From positions 1,469,753-1,533,752 of the forward strand of contig NZ_CP051236.1 in NCBI RefSeq assembly GCF_017794765.1: a DNA stretch of 64,000 nt, in the 5' to 3' direction. The position numbers and the translations under genes were made by a program. Under the pieces are notes generated by a model that searched no databases, was not told the origin of the DNA, and was given only the letters and a program-made list of their open reading frames with translations. This DNA is from Nitratireductor sp. GTDB lineage: Bacteria > Pseudomonadota > Alphaproteobacteria > Rhizobiales > Rhizobiaceae. Shown here one piece after another: positions 54,123-60,540 of this stretch. The stretch's first letter is position 1, and every line of letters starts with the position of its first letter.

Positions 54123-55235
54123 TTACTCGGCCGCATCGACCTTGATAACGCCGCGGCGGATCTGGTCTTCCTCGATGCTTTCGAACAGGGCGCGGAAATT
54201 GCCCTCGCCAAAGCCTTCGTCGCCCTTACGCTGGATGAACTCGAAGAAGATCGGACCGATGACGGTCTTGGAGAATATCTGCAGGAGGATCTTCGTCATG
54301 CCGCCATTCACCACGCCTTCGCCATCGATCAGGATGCCGTGCTTCTTCATGCGCTCGATGGGCTCGTCGTGGCCCTGAACACGGTCAAAGCTCTTCTCGT
54401 AATAAACTTCTGGCGGGCCGGGCATGAATTTAAGCCCATTGTCCGCGAGCCTGTCGGTGGCGTCGTAGATGCCATCGGTGCCGACCGCGATGTGCTGGAT
54501 GCCTTCGCCGTTGTACTTCTTCAGATATTCGACGATCTGGCTGGTGTCGTCCTTGGATTCGTTGAGCGGGATGCGGATCTTGCCGCAAGGGCTCGTGATC
54601 GCGCGGGAGACAAGGCCGGTGATGCGGCCATCGATGTCGAAATAGTGGATCTGCGAAAAGCCGAAAAGCTCGCGGTAGAAATCCCACCACTTGTCCATGT
54701 TGCCGCGATAGACATTGTGGGTGAGGTGATCGAGGTAATAGAAGCCGACGCCCTCAGGACGCGGATTCTGCTCACCAAGCCATTCGAATTCTGCGTCGTA
54801 GGCAGACCCTTTCTCGCCATAGCTATCGATGAAGTAGATAAGCGAGCCGCCAATGCCGACAATGGCGGGCACGTCGAGCGTCTTGTCGTCGCCTTTGTAG
54901 GGTTCCGCACCCTTGGAGACAGCATGATCGAACGCATGTTTCGCATCGACCACACGCCAGGCCATGGAGGGAGCACAGGGACCGTGATCCTCGACAAAGC
55001 GCATGGCGTGGCTGCCGCGCTCTGCGTTGACGATGTAGTTGATATCGCCCTGCCGCCAGACGGAAACCTTCTTCGTCTTGTGGCGGGCAACTTCCGTGTA
55101 GCCCATCCTGGTGAACAGCTCGGCGAGTTTTTCCGGCTCCGAATGGGCGAATTCAACGAACTCGAACCCGTCCGTGCCGGCGGGGTTTTCTTCGCTGATT
55201 TTCGGCGGCGGTGCGTCGTGGGGAAACGGACCCAT
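54123..55235 (-). CDS. hpd: 4-hydroxyphenylpyruvate dioxygenase
   Basis: Hpd turns 4-hydroxyphenylpyruvate into homogentisate, the substrate of HmgA. The 370-residue iron enzyme has two VOC domains. HLTHNVYRGNMDKWWDFYRELFGF near residue 175 and GIQHIAVGTDGIYDATDRL near 250 hold the iron-binding His residues, and FFEFIQRKGDEGFGEGNFRALFESIE near 330 carries the metal-binding Glu. It is divergent from an Lrp/AsnC gene and ends at its own terminator. No tyrosine aminotransferase is nearby, so the keto acid must come from elsewhere, perhaps the amine oxidase. Confidence 0.96.
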   Translation of the reverse strand: MGPFPHDAPPPKISEENPAGTDGFEFVEFAHSEPEKLAELFTRMGYTEVARHKTKKVSVWRQGDINYIVNAERGSHAMRFVEDHGPCAPSMAWRVVDAKHAFDHAVSKGAEPYKGDDKTLDVPAIVGIGGSLIYFIDSYGEKGSAYDAEFEWLGEQNPRPEGVGFYYLDHLTHNVYRGNMDKWWDFYRELFGFSQIHYFDIDGRITGLVSRAITSPCGKIRIPLNESKDDTSQIVEYLKKYNGEGIQHIAVGTDGIYDATDRLADNGLKFMPGPPEVYYEKSFDRVQGHDEPIERMKKHGILIDGEGVVNGGMTKILLQIFSKTVIGPIFFEFIQRKGDEGFGEGNFRALFESIEEDQIRRGVIKVDAAE

Positions 55236-55344
55236 GGCTTTTATCCTCCTGATCTGGGAACATCTGGACGTGTCCGAATGTCATGCACGCATTTTACGCC
55301 GCATGGGCTGCACGCGGCTTGCATTCTGGGTCGTATTTTGTGAG

Positions 55345-55356
55345 AAGTGCGCACTT
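55345..55356. promoter_or_regulatory. perfect palindrome in the hpd/lrp divergent region
   Basis: AAGTGCGCACTT, a 12-base perfect palindrome 25 bases before the Lrp-type start and about 110 bases from the hpd start. It could be the autoregulatory site of the Lrp-family protein. No binding is shown. Confidence 0.35.
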
Positions 55357-55381
55357 ACCGTGCATGAAGGAGGAAAATTGC

Positions 55382-55849
55382 ATGGCTGATGCGCGTGTTG
55401 ATGGTTATGACCGCAAGATATTATCTCTCTTGCAGGTCGATGCGCGACTGACCAACAACGATCTCTCGGAACGGGTGAACCTGTCGCCCTCACAATGTTC
55501 ACGCCGCCGGCAGCGTTTGGAGGAAGAGGGATATATCCGCGGCTATGCGGCCATGCTTGACCGGGACAGGCTGGGCTTCCCGCTCGTCAACATCATCACC
55601 GTGACACTGGCCACGCACAACCCCGACAATGCGCGCCGTTTCGGTGAACTGCTCGCCCGCCTGCCGGAGGTACAGGAGGCGCACGCACTCACCGGTGAAA
55701 TGGACTACATTCTCAAAGTGGTTACGCCCGACCTGAAATCGCTCTCGGAATTCGTCAACGGCGTGCTTCTCCCGCACGATTCGGTGCAACACGTGAAGAG
55801 CGCCATAGTACTCGAAACACTCAAGGAAACCGGTGCCCTGCCGCTTTGA
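55382..55849 (+). CDS. Lrp/AsnC family transcriptional regulator
   Basis: A 155-residue regulator. The N-terminal HTH (LTNNDLSERVNLSPSQCSRRRQRLEEEGYIRGY, about 23-56) is followed by the RAM ligand-binding domain (VNIITVTLATHN and ALTGEMDYILKVVTPDLKSLSEF near 105-127). ATG 55382 is preceded by AAGGAGG. It diverges from hpd with 146 bases between; Lrp-type proteins next to hpd usually respond to aromatic amino acids. The TRAP transporter lies downstream on the same strand, 204 bases away, and may also be under its control. Confidence 0.92.
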   Translation: MADARVDGYDRKILSLLQVDARLTNNDLSERVNLSPSQCSRRRQRLEEEGYIRGYAAMLDRDRLGFPLVNIITVTLATHNPDNARRFGELLARLPEVQEAHALTGEMDYILKVVTPDLKSLSEFVNGVLLPHDSVQHVKSAIVLETLKETGALPL

Positions 55850-56053
55850 TGTTTTTTGTTACGAATATGGCCGGAAATGCCTCTTTATTGTTACATAATT
55901 TCCGCTAAAGTCTCGGTGGACGGGAGGCGGGATTCCAGTGGATACTCGGCTCCCAGGCGGTCGCGCAGGGCTTGGAGAGACCGGGCGCGGTCCTGCCGCA
56001 GAATATAGAGCGTCATCACCGACGTTTCGGGACATGCAATCGGGAGGAGAAGC

Positions 56054-57103
56054 ATGAAACCATTTTCCGTCAGAAAACTGGCCCTGGCGGCTGCTGTTGC
56101 AGCAACCGGGCTTATCGGGGCCACCGCCTCGTCATTCGCGCAGGAGGTGACGCTGAGGCTGCACCAGTTCCTGCCGCCGCAGGCCAATGTGCCGAAGCTG
56201 GTGCTCGACCCCTGGGCCGACAAGGTGGAGCAGGAATCGGGCGGGCGCATCAAGATCGAGCGCTATCCGGCCATGCAGCTCGGCGGCACGCCGCCGCAGC
56301 TCTACGATCAGGCGCGTGACGGCATCGTCGACATCGTATGGACGCTGCCGGGCTCCAATCCGGGTCGTTTCCCGTCCACTGAAGTGTTCGAACTCCCCTT
56401 CATGATGACGAATGCCGAGGCCACTTCGCGCGCCTATTGGGATCTGTTCGAGAAGCACATGAAGGACACCGAGTTCAAGGACACACATGTGCTGGGTGTC
56501 TGGGTTCACGGCCCTGGCATGCTTCACTCCAAGGAGCCGATCGAGACGCTCGATGATCTGAAGGGCATGAAGATCCGCGCACCCACGCGCATCATCAACT
56601 CGTTGCTCGGCCAGCTTGGCGCGACGCCGGTCGGCATGCCGGTGCCGCAGATCACCGAGGCGCTTTCCAAGGGCGTGATCGATGGATGCGTGATCCCCTG
56701 GGAAGTCACGCCGGCGCTGAAAGTGCCTGAGCTCGTGTCGAACCATACTGAATTCGGCGGCGATCACGCGCTTTATACGACCACTTTTGTGCTGGCGATG
56801 AACAAGGCCAAGTATGACAGCCTGCCGGATGACCTGAAAAAGGTGCTCGACGACAATTCCGGCCAGGAATTTGCTGCCTTCGCCGGCAGGACGCAGGCGG
56901 GCGCGGACGTTCCGAGCCGGAAGATCGCCGTTGATCGCGGCAACAACATCATCGAGATCAGCGCTGAAAACACCGAAACCTGGAAAGAAGCGGCGGCACC
57001 CGTTTACGAACAGTGGGTGGCCGAAATGAAGGACAAGGGGATCGACGGTCAGATGCTGATCGACGAGGCCCGTGCCCTGATTGAAAAATACACCAGTCAG
57101 TGA
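56054..57103 (+). CDS. TRAP transporter substrate-binding protein (DctP type)
   Basis: A 349-residue periplasmic binding protein. A signal peptide ends near residue 31 (ATGLIGATASSFAQ). The mature chain starts EVTLRLHQFLPP and contains KGMKIRAPTRIINSLLGQLGATPVGMPVPQITEALSKGVIDG near 172-213. The Arg in KIRAPT is the usual carboxylate-binding residue of DctP-type proteins, so an organic acid ligand is expected. A strong hairpin with T tract follows the gene, before the two membrane subunits. Its place beside hpd/lrp suggests an aromatic or keto acid, which is inference. Confidence 0.93.
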   Translation: MKPFSVRKLALAAAVAATGLIGATASSFAQEVTLRLHQFLPPQANVPKLVLDPWADKVEQESGGRIKIERYPAMQLGGTPPQLYDQARDGIVDIVWTLPGSNPGRFPSTEVFELPFMMTNAEATSRAYWDLFEKHMKDTEFKDTHVLGVWVHGPGMLHSKEPIETLDDLKGMKIRAPTRIINSLLGQLGATPVGMPVPQITEALSKGVIDGCVIPWEVTPALKVPELVSNHTEFGGDHALYTTTFVLAMNKAKYDSLPDDLKKVLDDNSGQEFAAFAGRTQAGADVPSRKIAVDRGNNIIEISAENTETWKEAAAPVYEQWVAEMKDKGIDGQMLIDEARALIEKYTSQ

Positions 57104-57123
57104 GGCTGAACCGACCAGAAGAG

Positions 57124-57156
57124 ACGGGGCGGGCTGCAAGGCCTGCCCCGTTTTTT
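57124..57156 (+). terminator. terminator-like hairpin between TRAP binding protein and permease genes
   Basis: ACGGGGCGGGC pairs with GCCTGCCCCGT (one G-T wobble) around a six-base loop and is followed by six T. Placed after the binding protein gene, it can keep the soluble component at higher level than the membrane subunits. Confidence 0.75.
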
Positions 57157-57253
57157 GGGACACGCTATTGTGTCGAGGCCACGCTTGCGAAGGCAGCAAC
57201 CGCTGACTAACGTTTTCAGGCCCGGCGCAACAATGACAAAACCAGGCAGGAAT

Positions 57254-57277
57254 GCCATGGGACGCGCCATGGGACGC
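57254..57277. repeat. 12-base tandem duplication upstream of the TRAP small permease
   Basis: GCCATGGGACGC occurs twice in direct tandem, with a third degenerate copy (ATGGGACGG) about 25 bases on. It lies in the leader before the small permease start. Probably slippage; role unknown. Confidence 0.6.
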
Positions 57278-57308
57278 GCAGGGAACGCGATATGGGACGG
57301 AACGGGGC

Positions 57309-57839
57309 ATGAGATTATCGATCATCGTTGTCTGGCTTGCCAGAGTCATGGCCATTCTGGGCGGCATCGTTCTGGCAGCGGTCATTATCATGACAGTGGC
57401 AAGCATCACCGGCCGGGCGCTGGTGCGTTTTGGCCTTGGACCGGTGCCCGGTGACTTCGAGCTGGTTCAGGCCGGTGTTGGCTTTGCGGTGTTCGCGTTC
57501 CTGCCCTGGTGCCAGCTCAATCGCGGCCATGCCACGGTGGACATCTTCACCACATTTCTGCCAAACAGCATGAACCATGTGATCGATCTCGTGACGGAGA
57601 TCATCATGACGCTGGTGCTCGTGCTGATCGCCCGCCAGCTCTATTACGGCATGCTCGACAAGCTGAGCTACAGCGAGACCACCTTCATCCTCCAGTTTCC
57701 GCTCTGGTGGCCCTATGCAGCCTGTTTTGTGGCGGCGGTCATTGCGGTGATCATATCGTTCTACATGATCCTCGTGCGCTATCGCGAACTGAAGGTTGGC
57801 ACACCGATGCCAAAGCCCGGAGAGGGGAGCGTCCATTGA
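57309..57839 (+). CDS. TRAP transporter small permease (DctQ type)
   Basis: A 176-residue membrane protein with four hydrophobic segments (about 5-30, 48-66, 85-110 and 125-152) typical of DctQ. The loop GLGPVPGDFELVQAGVGFAVFAFLPWCQLNRGHATVDIF near 40-76 is a family feature. It forms the membrane complex with DctM. The ATG at 57309 follows GGGG by several bases; longer frames start in the tandem repeat. The stop overlaps the DctM start (TTGA). Confidence 0.9.
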   Translation: MRLSIIVVWLARVMAILGGIVLAAVIIMTVASITGRALVRFGLGPVPGDFELVQAGVGFAVFAFLPWCQLNRGHATVDIFTTFLPNSMNHVIDLVTEIIMTLVLVLIARQLYYGMLDKLSYSETTFILQFPLWWPYAACFVAAVIAVIISFYMILVRYRELKVGTPMPKPGEGSVH

Positions 57840-59158
57840 CCAATCTTGAAATCGGCCTCTGGTCTTTTCCGCTTCTCCTTCTTCTGATCTTTCTGCGCCT
57901 GCCCATCGGTCTTGCGATGCTCCTGTGCGGGCTTGGCGGAAGCTGGATCGTGTTCGGCAATGTGACGCCTGTGCTGGCCAAGCTGAAGAACGAAACCTAT
58001 TCCACCTTTTCCGGCTATTCGCTTTCCATTGTGCCGCTGTTCCTGCTGATGGGGCAGTTTGCAACGCTGGGCGGCATGTCGCGGGCGCTGTTCAAGGCGG
58101 CTGAAACCTGGATGGGGCACAAGCGCGGCGGTGTTGCCATGGCGGCGGTGGGTGCATGTGCGGGCTTTGGCGCCATCTGCGGTTCCTCGCTGGCGACGGC
58201 GGCGACCATGAGCCAGGTGGCGCTGCCGGAACTGCGCCGCTATGGCTATTCGGGTGCACTTGCCACGGGAACGCTCGCGGCAGGCGGCACGCTCGGCATT
58301 CTCATTCCGCCATCGGTGATCCTCGTCATCTACGCGATCCTGACCGAGCAGAACATTGCCAAGCTTTTCGTGGCCGCTTTTGTGCCCGGCGTGCTGGCTG
58401 CCTTCGGCTATATGCTGGCGATCTCGATTTATGTGCGGCTTTGGCCGGACTCGGCCGGAACACGCGAGCGTGCGCCCTATTCGGAGCGGATGCGGGCGCT
58501 GCTCGATGTCTGGCCGGTTCTGGTGGTGTTTCTGGCGGTGGTCGGCGGCATTTATCTTGGCGTTTTCACGCCGACCGAGGGTGCCGCCGTGGGTGCCGCC
58601 GGCACCGGGCTGATCGCGCTCGTGAATGGCGGGCTGACGCGTGAGACCTTTGTGGAATCGATCCTTGCCACGGCAACCGCCACGGCGATGATCTTCTTCA
58701 TCGTGCTGGGGGCCGGCTTCTACAATTCGTTTCTGGCGCTGGCGCAGGTGCCGCAGCAGATGGCGGCATTCGTGAGTGAGCAGGGCTACAGCCCGTGGAT
58801 GGTGCTGACGCTCATCCTGCTGCTCTATCTCGTGTTCGGCTGCGTGATGGACTCGCTCTCCATGATCCTGCTCACCATTCCGATCTTTTTCCCAATCGTC
58901 ACGATCCTCGATTTCGGGCTGGGAGCGGAGGAGTTTGCCATCTGGTTCGGCATTCTCGTTCTGATCGTGGTGGAGGTGGGGCTGATCACGCCGCCGGTGG
59001 GCATGAACCTCTTCGTGCTCAACTCCATGGCCAAGGACACGCCGATTTCGGCGACCTATCGCGGCGTGATGCCCTTCGTGATCAGCGACATTCTGCGCGT
59101 GGCGCTTCTGACGCTGTTCCCGGCGATCTCGCTGTTCCTGATGCGCTGGCTTTACTGA
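57836..59158 (+). CDS. TRAP transporter large permease (DctM type)
   Basis: A 440-residue protein with about twelve hydrophobic segments. FGAICGSSLATAATMSQVALPELRRYGYSGALATGTLAAGGTLGILIPPSVILVIYAILTEQ near 110-170 is the DctM signature, and VGLITPPVGMNLFVLNSMAKD near 382-402 the second. The start is TTG 57836 overlapping the DctQ stop; no ATG at the usual place exists, as the membrane helix starts at once (LTNLEIGLWSFPLLLLL). It completes the sodium-driven importer with the binding protein at 56054. Confidence 0.93.
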   Translation: MTNLEIGLWSFPLLLLLIFLRLPIGLAMLLCGLGGSWIVFGNVTPVLAKLKNETYSTFSGYSLSIVPLFLLMGQFATLGGMSRALFKAAETWMGHKRGGVAMAAVGACAGFGAICGSSLATAATMSQVALPELRRYGYSGALATGTLAAGGTLGILIPPSVILVIYAILTEQNIAKLFVAAFVPGVLAAFGYMLAISIYVRLWPDSAGTRERAPYSERMRALLDVWPVLVVFLAVVGGIYLGVFTPTEGAAVGAAGTGLIALVNGGLTRETFVESILATATATAMIFFIVLGAGFYNSFLALAQVPQQMAAFVSEQGYSPWMVLTLILLLYLVFGCVMDSLSMILLTIPIFFPIVTILDFGLGAEEFAIWFGILVLIVVEVGLITPPVGMNLFVLNSMAKDTPISATYRGVMPFVISDILRVALLTLFPAISLFLMRWLY

Positions 59159-59199
59159 CGGCGGAGTGGGGGCGCTTGCGTCGATGGGGTGCGCTGTTG

Positions 59200-59223
59200 C
59201 CACCCCAAGTCGCTTTGGAGTGG
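59200..59223. terminator. possible bidirectional terminator between the TRAP and sulfur genes
   Basis: CCACCCCAA and TTGGAGTGG pair with one mismatch around a six-base loop between two convergent genes. No T tract is evident, so this may only be a weak hairpin. Confidence 0.3.
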
Positions 59224-59562
59224 TTAGAGACCGCGCTCCTGAATGATGCCGTAGAGATTGGCCGAGCGGGTGCCGCTGCGGCAATAGGCGAAGACCGGGC
59301 CCGGCAGTTCCTTAAGGGCGGCGGCCATGTCTGTCACATCGTCGAGCGTCATGGCACCGGAGACGACCGGCACATGACGGAAGGCGAGGCCGGCCTCTTT
59401 CGCGGCTTTTGAAATAGTCTCGACCGTGGGTTGGCCGGCATCCTCGCCATCGGGCCTGTTGCAGACGATGCTTTTGTATCCAGCCTGTTTGATGGCGGCG
59501 ACGTCTTCCGGCGCGATCTGCGGGGATACCGCGTAATCGTCCGAGATCTTCTTGATATCCAT
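59224..59562 (-). CDS. TIGR01244 family sulfur transferase/phosphatase (BLH domain)
   Basis: A 112-residue protein of the beta-lactamase hydrolase-like (DUF442) family. The active loop CRSGTRS (Cys94) resembles both tyrosine phosphatases and rhodaneses. In Agrobacterium and Xylella such a domain belongs to the BigR-controlled hydrogen sulfide detoxification operon. Here it lies eight bases downstream of two YeeE/YedE genes on the same strand. A persulfide dioxygenase domain is not fused. ATG 59562 starts MDIKKISDDYAVSPQI; the longer open frame is a shadow of the transporter genes. Confidence 0.88.
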   Translation of the reverse strand: MDIKKISDDYAVSPQIAPEDVAAIKQAGYKSIVCNRPDGEDAGQPTVETISKAAKEAGLAFRHVPVVSGAMTLDDVTDMAAALKELPGPVFAYCRSGTRSANLYGIIQERGL

Positions 59563-59570
59563 GGTTTTCC

Positions 59571-60017
59571 TCACTGACTGACGCGTTTTTCGGCGGCAGA
59601 GAAGCGCCGTTTGAGGGATTTGGCAACGAGAATTCCGGCGATGAGCGAGGCGAGGAACACGATCGTGTCCGAATAGCCGAGCCCAAGGGCCGGGATCGCC
59701 GCACCCGGGCAGAAGCCGGCAATACCCCAGCCAATGCCGAATACGGCGGCACCGCCGATCAGTTGCGGGTCGAGATCGCTTCGCGCCGGAAGCTGGAAGC
59801 GCTCGGCGAAAAACGGTTTTTCGCGCGCGCCGAAGAGGAGGCGGTAACCGAGGGCCGCGACCGCAAGCCCACCGCCCATCACGAAGGCGAGGCTTGGATC
59901 CCAGGTGCCCGCGACATCGAAGAAGTTCAGCACTTTTGCGGGATTGATCATGCCGGACAATGCGATGCCAGCACCAAAAAGAAGGCCGGCGATGAGGGCT
60001 GCGACAAGCTGTTTCAT
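59571..60017 (-). CDS. YeeE/YedE family transporter subunit (DUF6691/PmpB-like)
   Basis: A 148-residue membrane protein with about four hydrophobic segments. The motif WGIAGFCPGAAIPALGLG near 97-114 includes Cys103, matching the conserved Cys of the YeeE/YedE sulfur transporters, and GAGIALSGMINPAKVLNFFDVAGTWDPSLAFVMGGG near 15-50 is the other signature. It is the second half of a split YeeE-type carrier for thiosulfate or reduced sulfur. It starts three bases after the first half. Confidence 0.87.
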   Translation of the reverse strand: MKQLVAALIAGLLFGAGIALSGMINPAKVLNFFDVAGTWDPSLAFVMGGGLAVAALGYRLLFGAREKPFFAERFQLPARSDLDPQLIGGAAVFGIGWGIAGFCPGAAIPALGLGYSDTIVFLASLIAGILVAKSLKRRFSAAEKRVSQ

Positions 60018-60020
60018 CGA

Positions 60021-60443
60021 TCAGCCTCCGATCACGTGACGAATGATGAACACGGTGACGAGAGCGGTGGCCATGAATGTGATGACGGCAACGATGGAAC
60101 GGATGGAGCCGCGCGACATGCCGCAGACACCATGTCCGCTGGGGCAACCATTGCCGAAGGTGACGCCGATGCCGACAAGAACACCGCCGATGACGAGCGC
60201 GGCGGTGGAGACGGGCACCTGGAAGGGGATTGCCGTACCGCTCAGCATCAGAAACAGAGGCGCGGCGATGGCGCCGATGATGAAAGCGGCGCGCCAGTGC
60301 CAGGCGTTTTCCTGAGGTGGAAGGAGGCCTGACAGAATGCCGGTCATGCCGGCCACCCGGCCGTTGAAGGCCATGAGCACCACTGCGGCAAGGCCGATCA
60401 GCGCGCCGCCGGCGAGTGAGGCTATGGGGGTAAACTCGGTCAT
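60021..60443 (-). CDS. YeeE/YedE family transporter subunit (PmpA-like)
   Basis: A 140-residue membrane protein. TFGNGCPSGHGVCGMSRGSIRS near 95-116 carries the conserved Cys100 and Cys107 of the family, and ALIGLAAVVLMAFNGRVAGMTGILSGLL near 14-41 the first signature. Together with the following gene it makes a two-gene YeeE-type sulfur carrier. About 97 bases separate it from the upstream FadJ-like stop. No BigR-type ArsR regulator is visible next to the operon. Confidence 0.87.
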   Translation of the reverse strand: MTEFTPIASLAGGALIGLAAVVLMAFNGRVAGMTGILSGLLPPQENAWHWRAAFIIGAIAAPLFLMLSGTAIPFQVPVSTAALVIGGVLVGIGVTFGNGCPSGHGVCGMSRGSIRSIVAVITFMATALVTVFIIRHVIGG

Positions 60444-60540
60444 CCTGACCGCTCCGTTGTTTGAATGGACAGCGCTCTGAATATGGGGCTGCCCGCCCAA
60501 ATGCCAAGGGTTGATGGTGGCGCAGTTGCCCGGGGAGATC

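Noticed and set aside
55891..56017. Minus-strand frame of about 41 codons between the Lrp gene and the TRAP genes
   Set aside because: No ribosome binding site, no recognised family and no conserved context; it could be a small gene but nothing supports it.
57159..57174. GACAC/GTGTC inverted repeat with six-base spacer
   Set aside because: A five-base stem in a GC-rich leader is expected by chance and no regulator is linked.
57779..59284. Minus-strand open frame of 501 codons opposite the TRAP large permease
   Set aside because: The translation is His/Arg/Gln-rich as expected from the complement of a membrane protein gene; DctM motifs on the plus strand are decisive.
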